From NCBI RefSeq assembly GCF_009834805.1, contig NZ_WVHO01000010.1, positions 310,001 through 374,000 on the forward strand: 64,000 nucleotides of DNA. The letters run 5' to 3'. Below the pieces are notes generated by a model. It ran no database searches. It saw only the letters and a program-made list of their open reading frames with translations, and was not told the DNA's origin. This document shows positions 1-7,798 of this stretch, piece after piece. The translations under genes were made by a program, and so were the position numbers. The DNA is from Saccharibacter sp. 17.LH.SD. Its GTDB lineage: Bacteria > Pseudomonadota > Alphaproteobacteria > Acetobacterales > Acetobacteraceae. The first letter of the stretch is position 1, and the number at the start of each line of letters is the position of its first letter.

Positions 1-1
1 A

Positions 2-205
2 TCGGACTGCCGGGATATAATCTATGTCAGCTGCAATCCAACAGCCCTGACCAAAGACCTTACTCTATTGAAGAAGGCAGGTTATGAGATTTTCGGGTGG
101 CACGTGATTGATCAATTCTTATGGTCTGGTGAAGTTGAGGCCGTTATCGCCCTATCACGCGATGCAAAACGCCTTCGTAAGGCAAAAAAAAAGCGAGAAG
201 AGTAA
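2..205 (+). CDS. class I SAM-dependent RNA methyltransferase, C-terminal fragment (TrmA/RlmD-like)
   Basis: Only the last 67 codons are inside the window; the reading frame is open from base 2 to a TAA at 203-205. The fragment begins with IIYVSCNPTAL followed by TKDL. This is the hallmark SCNP motif of the TrmA/RlmC/RlmD 5-methyluridine methyltransferases, whose cysteine attacks C6 of the target uracil. The following GYE and EVEAVIAL stretches match the end of the Rossmann fold in this family. The tail is lysine/arginine rich (KKKREE). Whether the substrate is tRNA or 23S rRNA cannot be decided from this piece. The family call is sequence-based; the exact enzyme is open. Confidence 0.75.
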   Translation, partial: SDCRDIIYVSCNPTALTKDLTLLKKAGYEIFGWHVIDQFLWSGEVEAVIALSRDAKRLRKAKKKREE

Positions 206-241
206 CCTCTCCTCGCTTCCCACACGGGACACGCATCGCCG

Positions 242-598
242 TTAAACGTGAAAGCTTTCACCACACCCGCAACGCCCTTTTTCGTTCGGATTTGTAAAAG
301 TAAAGCCCGATTCTAGATCTTTAACCGCGTAATCCATCACGGTTCCGATCAGAAAAAGCGTTGCTTTTTGGTCAACAAGCAAAACAAGCCCTTGGTCATT
401 CACGCGTTCATCACCCGGCATTGGCTGATCTACGAAATCCATCTCGTAAGACAAACCTGAACACCCGCGTTTCCCAACACTAATGCGAAGCAACTTCCCG
501 TGCTGCGCTCCTGCATAGAGGGCCTTTAGACGCTCCGCCGCACGATCGGTCATGGTCAATAAGGGAGGCAGAGCGCGAGACGGTTTCATTTCAGCCAT
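242..598 (-). CDS. sufA: HesB/IscA-family iron-sulfur carrier (SufA-like)
   Basis: A-type carrier that accepts Fe-S clusters from the SufBCD scaffold and hands them to apoproteins in the cytosol. The three conserved cysteines are visible: one in KRGCSGLSY and two in the C-terminal CGCGESF. The domain fills about residues 20-118. I chose the ATG at 598 (MAEMKPSR) because AGAGGG lies seven bases upstream of it; an ATG nine codons earlier at 625 has no such site. It is the last gene of the minus-strand suf operon, 33 bases after sufT, which supports a SUF role. Whether it is orthologous to SufA, IscA or ErpA is not decidable here. Confidence 0.9.
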   Translation of the reverse strand: MAEMKPSRALPPLLTMTDRAAERLKALYAGAQHGKLLRISVGKRGCSGLSYEMDFVDQPMPGDERVNDQGLVLLVDQKATLFLIGTVMDYAVKDLESGFTFTNPNEKGRCGCGESFHV

Positions 599-631
599 AT
601 TAGAACCCTCTTTCATCATACTCATACGATC

Positions 632-1069
632 TCAGAACATATTGAGAGCGAGACGTGCACCATCGCTCATCCGGCTCATATCCCATGGTGGATCCCACAC
701 AACGTTCACCTTCACCTTCTTAACCGTCGCAACGGAAAGAACAGCATAGCGAACCATCTGTGGGAGTTCCTGCGCACTTGGGCAATTAGGAGCCGTCAGA
801 GACATCTCAATCTCAACACGCCCATCATCGTGCAGGTCAATCGCATAGATCAAACCAAGTTCATAAACATTGACGGGAATTTCAGGATCATAAACTGTCT
901 CCAGTGCCGCAATAACCTCTTCCTGAGTGGGCGGCGCATCAATAGGTGGGGGGACAAGCACTTCCTCACCGTCTGGAAACGCTGCAGAAGCAGGAATCGC
1001 TAACGGTTCCGCCTCTTCAGGTGTTGGTGTAACGCCCTCACCTTTTTCATGAACATCAGAAATGGTCAT
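632..1069 (-). CDS. sufT: SUF system assembly protein SufT (MIP18/DUF59 family)
   Basis: A 145-residue protein with an acidic, proline-rich N-terminal extension of about 45 residues, followed by a MIP18/DUF59 domain. The domain shows EEVIAALETVYDPEIPV, then SLTAPNCPSAQ carrying the conserved cysteine, and VWDPPWDMSRMSD near the end. Family members help mature Fe-S proteins and are regularly encoded inside suf operons. Here it sits between sufS (8 bases away) and the A-type carrier, all on the minus strand. The function is inferred from family and position; no catalytic role is claimed. Confidence 0.9.
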   Translation of the reverse strand: MTISDVHEKGEGVTPTPEEAEPLAIPASAAFPDGEEVLVPPPIDAPPTQEEVIAALETVYDPEIPVNVYELGLIYAIDLHDDGRVEIEMSLTAPNCPSAQELPQMVRYAVLSVATVKKVKVNVVWDPPWDMSRMSDGARLALNMF

Positions 1070-1076
1070 ATTTCCC

Positions 1077-2288
1077 TCACGTAAGTAATGCCCGTGCGCG
1101 TTCTAGCCCTTCAGCCAACGCATCAATCTCGTGACATGTCGTATAAATACCTATGCTCGCCCGCGTCGTTGAAGACAGCCCCAAGCGCGTTAGAAGAGGC
1201 TCCGCACAATGTTGCCCTGCACGTACCGCAATACCTTGCCTGTCGAGTAACACAGCCAAATCGTGCGGATGCGCTCCATCTAAAAGGAAGGAAAAAACTC
1301 CACCTCGCTCTGCTGGATCCCCTAAAATACGCAACCCCTTAATGGCCTCTAAACGTGCCCTCGTATAAGAGGTAAGTTCTTGTTCGTGAGCTTCAATAGT
1401 CTGCGCGCCAAGACTTTCCACAAAACGGATCGCCTCACCTAGACCAATGACTTCTAAGATAGGTGGCGTCCCAGCTTCAAAACGATGAGGCACATCTGCC
1501 CACGTCGCTTTTTCAAATGATACGGAGCGGATCATTTCACCCCCGCCCAGAAAAGGAGGAAGCTCTTCTAGAAAGGCTTTACGTCCCCACAAAACTCCTA
1601 CGCCTGTTGGGCCGTAGAGTTTATGCCCTGTAAAAACAATAAAATCTGCCCCAATAGCCTGCACATCAACTCGGCGATGTACAATGGACTGTGAGGCATC
1701 GAAAATAATCTTCGCACCATAGTGATGAGCAAGAGACGCTAACTTTTGAGCGGGCGTGATCGTCCCTAACACATTCGACATATGTGTCACGGAAACAAGC
1801 GCGACCTTCCCATCAGAAAGCAGACGCTCATACGCCTCTATATCCAAATCCCCATTATCGTGAATGGGGGCAACCCGCAACTCAATCCCAATACGGTCAC
1901 GCAACAGCAACCATGGCACGATATTAGCGTGATGCTCCAATTCGGAGATCACAACGGCCTGACCTGGCTTGAGACTATTGCCCAGCGTGTGAGCCAGAAG
2001 GTTCAGTCCTTCCGTGCTATTGCGCGTAAACACCACCTCATGAGCATCAGGCGCATTAATGAAACGTGCGACATCGTGGCGCACACTCTCATAGGCCGCC
2101 GTCGTGCGCTCACTCATCGCATAAAGCCCGCGATGGATATTCGCATAACAATGTCGTGCAGCTTCACCCATAATATCAATAACGCAATCAGGCTTCTGCG
2201 CTGATGCTGCGCTATCAAGAAAAACCAACGGTTTCCCATGTACATGTTCAGACAAAATGGGGAAGCGAGCACGCACTGTATCAGTCAT
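1077..2288 (-). CDS. sufS: cysteine desulfurase SufS
   Basis: PLP-dependent class V aminotransferase-fold enzyme that removes sulfur from L-cysteine for cluster assembly. The PLP lysine is in TGHKLYGPTG, the cofactor-contact motif is SELEHHANIVPW, and the persulfide cysteine is in RAGQHCAEPLL (about residue 361 of 403). That short-loop cysteine context is typical of group II (SufS) desulfurases, which normally depend on SufE or SufU for activation. No sufE lies in this cluster. I prefer the ATG at 2288, which overlaps the sufD stop, because an upstream ATG at 2300 directly abuts the possible GAGGA site with no spacing. The overlap suggests translational coupling to sufD. Confidence 0.95.
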   Translation of the reverse strand: MTDTVRARFPILSEHVHGKPLVFLDSAASAQKPDCVIDIMGEAARHCYANIHRGLYAMSERTTAAYESVRHDVARFINAPDAHEVVFTRNSTEGLNLLAHTLGNSLKPGQAVVISELEHHANIVPWLLLRDRIGIELRVAPIHDNGDLDIEAYERLLSDGKVALVSVTHMSNVLGTITPAQKLASLAHHYGAKIIFDASQSIVHRRVDVQAIGADFIVFTGHKLYGPTGVGVLWGRKAFLEELPPFLGGGEMIRSVSFEKATWADVPHRFEAGTPPILEVIGLGEAIRFVESLGAQTIEAHEQELTSYTRARLEAIKGLRILGDPAERGGVFSFLLDGAHPHDLAVLLDRQGIAVRAGQHCAEPLLTRLGLSSTTRASIGIYTTCHEIDALAEGLERARALLT

Positions 2289-3483
2289 GACCTGGAACAT
2301 TCCTCAACAGATAATTTTGCAGCTCTTCATCATCCAGCATCTCAAACGCCTCACGGAGGAAGGCTCTTACGAGAATATCCCGTGCTTGATCCCCTGGGAC
2401 GCCACGTGATTGAAGATAAAAAAGCTGCTCTTCATCTAAGGCACCGACAGTCGCACCATGACTGCACTTTACATCATCGGCGTAAATCTCAAGCTCTGGC
2501 TTGCTATTCATCTGTGCTTTTTCAGATAAAAGAAGCGCCTGATTCATCTGATAGCCATCAGTTTTCTGAGCAATCTGATCAACCAAAATCTTACCCTGAA
2601 AAACACCTTGAGCACTATCCGACAAAACCGTCCGCACCGTTTGGCGAGAGGTACATTCTGGCGCTGCATGATGAATCATGGACGTTAAGTCGTTCAGACG
2701 TGCACCGTCTAACAACTGAACTCCATTCACATTCGTATGCGCATGCTTCTCTTGAAGAGTTGTCACCACTTCGTGACGGGCCAGCACACTCCCCTGGTTC
2801 AAGGTGAAACTGTTGTAATTGCCACGCTCCGCCACATCGGCGGCAACAATGCCAAGATGTGCGGCCTCTTTGCTCTCTCGCTGATGCTTCACATGCCGTA
2901 AATGAGCCCCTTTGGCACAAACGACCTCAATTTGCGGATTAGAAAGATAATGCCCATACCCGCCTTGCACATCCAAGAGCGTTAAAGAAGCCCCCTCCTC
3001 CAACACAATGCGATGACGCAGATGAATGGATACATCCTTCCCTTCAGAGAAGCTTACCAGCGTCAGCAACCCAGCATGAACACCAGCTGGAACGCGAATA
3101 TGCAAACCTTCCTTACGCAAAGCGGCGTTAAGCCCAGCGGAAAAACGCCCGATAAGCGCAGGAGTTTCCTGCCCTGCTTGGATTGGCTTCCCTTCATCCA
3201 CAATCTCTTTTGGTAACGAAGAGAAGGAAGACACCCTTACGCCATTAGCAAATACCACGCGTCCCTGCGAAGCAGGAAGATCTAAGCCATCCAAATAGGC
3301 TTGAATCTTGTCATCGGAGAGAGATGTTGGATCTCCCCATGCCGTCTTCCCAAGAGACTGCAATGGCGTGTAATGCCACGCTTCTATGCGCCGTGTTGGT
3401 AAACCTTGATCGCCGAGGAAATGCGCCTGAACCCCAGCCCGTTCCTTCCAAGCTGCCCAGGCGCGTACATTTTGTTCACTCAC
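2281..3483 (-). CDS. sufD: Fe-S cluster scaffold subunit SufD
   Basis: A 400-residue SUF complex component that pairs with SufB in the SufBC2D scaffold where clusters are built. The C-terminal core carries KCSHGATVGALDEEQLFYLQ and the SRGV segment, diagnostic of SufB/SufD proteins, with the beta-helix core before it (roughly residues 120-350). The N-terminal WHYTPL stretch is typical of SufD. Its start overlaps the end of sufC by four bases and its end overlaps sufS, so translation of the three is probably coupled. Confidence 0.95.
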   Translation of the reverse strand: MSEQNVRAWAAWKERAGVQAHFLGDQGLPTRRIEAWHYTPLQSLGKTAWGDPTSLSDDKIQAYLDGLDLPASQGRVVFANGVRVSSFSSLPKEIVDEGKPIQAGQETPALIGRFSAGLNAALRKEGLHIRVPAGVHAGLLTLVSFSEGKDVSIHLRHRIVLEEGASLTLLDVQGGYGHYLSNPQIEVVCAKGAHLRHVKHQRESKEAAHLGIVAADVAERGNYNSFTLNQGSVLARHEVVTTLQEKHAHTNVNGVQLLDGARLNDLTSMIHHAAPECTSRQTVRTVLSDSAQGVFQGKILVDQIAQKTDGYQMNQALLLSEKAQMNSKPELEIYADDVKCSHGATVGALDEEQLFYLQSRGVPGDQARDILVRAFLREAFEMLDDEELQNYLLRNVPGHD

Positions 3484-4250
3484 GCTGCCGCCTCAAGAAA
3501 CTGTTTATAGCCCTTCGCTTCCAACTGCTTTGCCGTTTCCGGACCACCACTATGGATGATGCGCCCATGTGCCATAACATGCACACGATCAGGAACAATA
3601 TAATCCAACAAACGCTGGTGATGGGTAATAATCAGCGCTGAGAAATCAGGACTACGCAGCGAGTTGACCCCTTCTGCGACAATCCGCAAAGCATCAATAT
3701 CAAGCCCACTATCGGTTTCATCTAAGATGGCCAAAGATGGGTCGAGGAGGCGCATTTGCAGCACCTCATTCCGCTTTTTCTCACCACCAGAGAAGCCTAC
3801 ATTCACGGCGCGCTTTAACATCTCATTGGACATGGAAAGACGTGCCGTCTCTTCTCGTGTCCGTTTCAAAAAACTGACAGCATCCAGCTCTTCTTCACCG
3901 CGCGCACGCCGGATAGCATTCACAGCCGTGCGCAAAAAGTTGGCGTTATTAACACCTGGGAGCTCTATAGGCGCTTGAAAAGCCAAGAAAATTCCCAAAG
4001 CCGCACGCTCTTCCGGCTCTAAAGCAAGGAGATCTCGCCCTTTAAAGGTCGCGGTCCCGCCTGTCACTTCATAATCTTCACGCCCGGCAAGCGTGTAAGA
4101 CAAGGTGGATTTCCCTGAGCCATTCGGCCCCATAATAGCGTGCACTTCCCCTTTAGGGAGCACCAAATCCACCCCTTTAAGAATTTCCTTCGGGGTGCCA
4201 TCAGCATCAATTTGTGCCTTGAGGCCCTGAATGTTCAAAAAATCACTCAT
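3480..4250 (-). CDS. sufC: Fe-S assembly ATPase SufC
   Basis: ABC-type ATPase of the SufBCD scaffold; ATP hydrolysis drives the conformational change needed for cluster assembly. Walker A is GPNGSGKST, the signature is FSGGEKKRNEVLQ, Walker B is LAILDETDSGLDID, and the switch histidine follows in IITHHQRLL. DETDSGLD, instead of the DEPT of transporters, is characteristic of SufC. The length of 256 residues is normal. It starts three bases after sufB stops. Confidence 0.97.
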   Translation of the reverse strand: MSDFLNIQGLKAQIDADGTPKEILKGVDLVLPKGEVHAIMGPNGSGKSTLSYTLAGREDYEVTGGTATFKGRDLLALEPEERAALGIFLAFQAPIELPGVNNANFLRTAVNAIRRARGEEELDAVSFLKRTREETARLSMSNEMLKRAVNVGFSGGEKKRNEVLQMRLLDPSLAILDETDSGLDIDALRIVAEGVNSLRSPDFSALIITHHQRLLDYIVPDRVHVMAHGRIIHSGGPETAKQLEAKGYKQFLEAAA

Positions 4251-4253
4251 TTT

Positions 4254-5738
4254 TTACCCCACACTTCCTTCAAGACTGATCTGAAGCAATTTTTGTGCTT
4301 CGACAGCAAATTCCATTGGTAATTCTTTAAGAACTTCTCGACAGAAGCCGTTTACAATCAACCCAACCGCTTCTTCTTCCGAAAAACCACGCGAGCGGCA
4401 ATAAAACATCTGATCTTCCGATATCTTCGATGTCGTCGCTTCATGTTCGATACGAGCGCTCAGATTGCGGCTTTCAATATAAGGCACCGTATGAGCACCA
4501 CATTGATCACCAATCAGCAAACTATCGCACTGCGTAAAGTTCCGGCCATTACGTGCCTTAGGCTGCATCCGCACCAGCCCACGATAGGTACTGTCTGACT
4601 TCCCAGCGGAAATCGTTTTCGCAACAATCGTTGACCGTGTATCGGGAGCCAAGTGAATCATCTTCGTGCCCGTATCGGCCTGCTGATGACGGTTCGTCAC
4701 GGCAACCGAATAAAACTCTCCCACGGAGCCCGTTCCTGCCAAAATGCAAGACGGATATTTCCATGTAACAGCAGACCCTGTCTCAACTTGCGTCCACGAG
4801 ATACGCGACCGTGCCCCTTTACACAAACCACGCTTCGTCACAAAATTGTAGATCCCGCCTTTACCGTTTTCATCACCAGGATACCAATTCTGCACCGTTG
4901 AATATTTGATGGACGCCTCTTCCATCGCCACAAGCTCAACAACGGCGGCATGAAGCTGGTTTTCATCACGTTGCGGTGCTGTGCATCCTTCTAAGTAGGA
5001 AACAGTCGCCCGATCTTCCGCGATAATGAGTGTCCGCTCAAATTGTCCTGTATTTCGCGCATTAATACGGAAATAGGTTGAAAGCTCCATGGGGCAGCGC
5101 ACACCTTCTGGCACGTACACAAACGAACCATCTGTGAAAACGGCTGAATTCAGAGCCGCAAAGAAATTATCGCCAGGGGGCACAACACTACCGATATACT
5201 GCCGCACCAAGTCAGGATAATCCCGAATAGCTTCAGAAATGGGACAGAAAATCACCCCAGCTTCAGCCAGTTGCTTGCGGAACGTTGTCGCCACCGAAAC
5301 GCTATCAAACACAGCGTCAACAGCAACAGGAGAACGACCTTCCCCCGCTCCTTCTACACCGGCAAGAAGCTCTTGCTCATGTAAAGGAATACCCAGCTTT
5401 TCGTAGGTTTTGAGCAGTTCAGGATCAACCTCATCAAGGCTTTTGGGCCCTGGCTTCTTCTTAGGCTGAGCGAAATAGTGCGCATCCTGATAATCAATTT
5501 TCGGATATTTTACTTTAGGCCAACGAGGCTCTTCCATTTCCTGCCACGCACGAAACGCCTTCAGACGCCATTCTAGCATCCATTCAGGCTCGCCCTTCCG
5601 CTCTGAAATCAGGCGAACGATATCCTCATTCAAGCCTTTCGGAGCGATTTCCATCTCAATATCTGTCTCAAATCCCCACTCATAGCCTGAGTCAGCAATC
5701 TTTTCGACAGTTTCACGGGTTTCCGATACAGCCGGCAT
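4254..5738 (-). CDS. sufB: Fe-S cluster scaffold subunit SufB
   Basis: A 494-residue scaffold protein that receives sulfur from SufS and forms clusters with SufC and SufD. The sequence shows the N-terminal [10 protein letters not shown]-like segment ([16 protein letters not shown]), [15 protein letters not shown], the [10 protein letters not shown] segment with a conserved cysteine, and the C-terminal [14 protein letters not shown] and SRGF motifs. It is the first structural gene after the Rrf2 regulator (12-base gap) and begins the tightly packed sufBCDS order. Confidence 0.97.
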   Translation of the reverse strand: MPAVSETRETVEKIADSGYEWGFETDIEMEIAPKGLNEDIVRLISERKGEPEWMLEWRLKAFRAWQEMEEPRWPKVKYPKIDYQDAHYFAQPKKKPGPKSLDEVDPELLKTYEKLGIPLHEQELLAGVEGAGEGRSPVAVDAVFDSVSVATTFRKQLAEAGVIFCPISEAIRDYPDLVRQYIGSVVPPGDNFFAALNSAVFTDGSFVYVPEGVRCPMELSTYFRINARNTGQFERTLIIAEDRATVSYLEGCTAPQRDENQLHAAVVELVAMEEASIKYSTVQNWYPGDENGKGGIYNFVTKRGLCKGARSRISWTQVETGSAVTWKYPSCILAGTGSVGEFYSVAVTNRHQQADTGTKMIHLAPDTRSTIVAKTISAGKSDSTYRGLVRMQPKARNGRNFTQCDSLLIGDQCGAHTVPYIESRNLSARIEHEATTSKISEDQMFYCRSRGFSEEEAVGLIVNGFCREVLKELPMEFAVEAQKLLQISLEGSVG

Positions 5739-5750
5739 GATTTCCCCCTG

Positions 5751-6221
5751 CTAGCCAGATACCAGCATATCTTTTGTTCTGACTTTATCGTTCGGCGCTG
5801 AATCTTGCGCCTCCAAACTTAGCCCCCCAGGCTTTGCCATATCCGCTAGAGTAATCCCCTCTAACGTCCGACAAATGGCCTGATTGACCATATCCCACTG
5901 CCCTGAAAGCCCACAGGTTTCCCCATGGTTGCATTCACGGCCATCACAGCAGGCGGTCACACAGATCGGCCCATCCACAATCCTGATGACACGCGCAACA
6001 GAAATATGGTCCAACTCTTCAGCTAAACGGTATCCCCCACGTGCTCCACGATAGGATTCCACCAACTTTCCGGCGGCTAACCCTTTGAGGAGCTTCGCGA
6101 CCGTTGGCTCGGGTATACCTGTCTCCTGCGCAAGGGTCGTCGCTGTTGTGAGTTCTCCGCGACGTCCTAAACGCACAAGGATAACGGCTGCATAGTCAGT
6201 GAGTTTGGAGAGTCTCAGCAC
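5751..6221 (-). CDS. Rrf2-family SUF operon regulator
   Basis: A winged-helix Rrf2 regulator beginning LRLSKLTDYAAVILV, the classic family N-terminus, followed by the recognition helix region TGIPEPTVAKLLKGL. A cysteine-rich loop (CVTACCDGRECNHGETC, about residues 90-106) provides enough ligands for an Fe-S cluster. The protein most likely senses cluster status and controls the downstream suf genes, as IscR and the SUF regulators of other proteobacteria do. The start is uncertain: I place it at the GTG at 6221, which gives a canonical N-terminus; an in-frame ATG at 6290 would add 23 atypical residues. No strong ribosome site separates the two choices. Confidence 0.88.
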   Translation of the reverse strand: MLRLSKLTDYAAVILVRLGRRGELTTATTLAQETGIPEPTVAKLLKGLAAGKLVESYRGARGGYRLAEELDHISVARVIRIVDGPICVTACCDGRECNHGETCGLSGQWDMVNQAICRTLEGITLADMAKPGGLSLEAQDSAPNDKVRTKDMLVSG

Positions 6222-6406
6222 AATAAATAACCCAGAACCTGTTACGTGGCATTTAAGACCTGTATAGTCCTCTTTAATGGTTTGGCCCATAAGCCGCTCT
6301 AGGTCAAGATATTTCTACTTATGTGTGTCTATCAGCTTTTCTTATAAGGAAGCCTTAAGTTGTTCTCTTCCCAACGGCCATCAACAACATGGAGATACGC
6401 CTTTTT

Positions 6407-7678
6407 TCAACCAAAGAGGAGACCAAAAAAAACTTCTAAGAAAGCACCCACTAAGAAACCAACCACGGTACCATTAATACGAATAAACGCTAAATCCTGC
6501 CCGACACCATTCTCCAAACGTTCTGTCAAACTCGTAGAATCCCACTTCTCCATAACTCTCGGGATGAGGGCTGCAACCTCTTGGCGAATACCCGGAACAA
6601 TATACAAAATGCCCTTACTCACGAGCTGATTAATTTTATTCGAAAACTCCGTATTGGTTTCTAAAACGCTTATCCCTTGTTGTAATAAGGCTTCTGAGGC
6701 TTCAGCGCCCCATCCATCATCGCGATGGCTGTCGTCTTCCGCCATCTTCCGTAGACGCCGCCAAAGCCCACCGCCCCATTCCTTTAACGTATCATGCGTC
6801 AGAAAATCCGCCATCCGGTCCATAATACGCGTGAGTTGCTCCGGGTTTTCTTCAAGCTCATCCAACTTTGTGTTAACCCATCGCGTAAAACCATGACGCA
6901 ATTCCGAATTTTTGGGGTCAACACGTTCCAATTCTACCTTAAGAGCTCCCAATGCTTGAGAAGCCACTCTCCCGCCAATAGCCCATCCTACCAGACGTCC
7001 ACCTTGCTCACGCACACGCTCTTCTACAAAACGATGCAATTCTCCCTCATGTGCCAAGACAAACTCTTTAAACTGCACAAGAAAGAACGAAAAAACTTCT
7101 TGATGTACGTCTTCATCCACCATCGCACGCATCGCACGGACAACAAGTGGAATGGCCCCTTCCCCTCGCAGAAAAATAGGGACCATATGCTCTAAAATGA
7201 CTGTCCCTTGACCATTTTCCAGACGTTTTAGCAAACCCGGTATAATAGTACGAAAATGCCGTAACACGGCCTCTGTTACGGCAGGTTCCCGCAATGTCTT
7301 GACCACAACCTGCGTAAAATTGAAACGCCCGAGCAATACAGCCATATCGTGGTCTGTAAAAAAATGTTCCGCGACAAAACGCCCCAAAGCCTTACCAAGT
7401 TGCGCCTTACGTTTGGGTAAAATCGCCGTATGCGGGATTGGAATTCCCATAGGATGACGGAACAAAGCTGTCACCGCAAACCAATCAGCCAACCCACCAA
7501 CCACACCGGCACGGGTACCAGAGCGAATAATATCCAGAGTAAAGGTTTCACCATAAAGGTGACGCCAATAAGGGAGGCTACTTCCCACAGCCGCCGCCCC
7601 CATACCAACCAACAGCATTGTGGCCAAACTCCCCGGTTTAGGCTTCTTCCACTTCTCTTGCTGTTGTTTTTTCGCCAT
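6407..7678 (-). CDS. DUF445 family membrane-associated protein
   Basis: About 423 residues from the ATG at 7678 (MAKKQQQEKWKKPKPG). An N-terminal hydrophobic segment near residues 15-35 is followed by the DUF445 signature GGLADWFAVTALFRHPMG and IPHTAILPKRKAQLG. The middle is helical and charged, and the C-terminus has a final glycine-rich hydrophobic helix (GTVVGFLVGAFLEVFFGLLFG). This matches the YjiN/DUF445 family, whose function is unknown. An in-frame start 31 codons upstream gives an unlikely N-terminus. Its 5' end lies 120 bases from the divergent ppc gene. Confidence 0.85.
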   Translation of the reverse strand: MAKKQQQEKWKKPKPGSLATMLLVGMGAAAVGSSLPYWRHLYGETFTLDIIRSGTRAGVVGGLADWFAVTALFRHPMGIPIPHTAILPKRKAQLGKALGRFVAEHFFTDHDMAVLLGRFNFTQVVVKTLREPAVTEAVLRHFRTIIPGLLKRLENGQGTVILEHMVPIFLRGEGAIPLVVRAMRAMVDEDVHQEVFSFFLVQFKEFVLAHEGELHRFVEERVREQGGRLVGWAIGGRVASQALGALKVELERVDPKNSELRHGFTRWVNTKLDELEENPEQLTRIMDRMADFLTHDTLKEWGGGLWRRLRKMAEDDSHRDDGWGAEASEALLQQGISVLETNTEFSNKINQLVSKGILYIVPGIRQEVAALIPRVMEKWDSTSLTERLENGVGQDLAFIRINGTVVGFLVGAFLEVFFGLLFG

Positions 7679-7798
7679 AATGACTCTACGCCTCACTATT
7701 TGGAGCCCCATTCTGTAGCATGGTCCCCAGTGAACAGGAATGCTTGCGCTCTGAAGAGGATCATGAAACATTCCTCCCAGCCTCTATCTTGAAAAATA

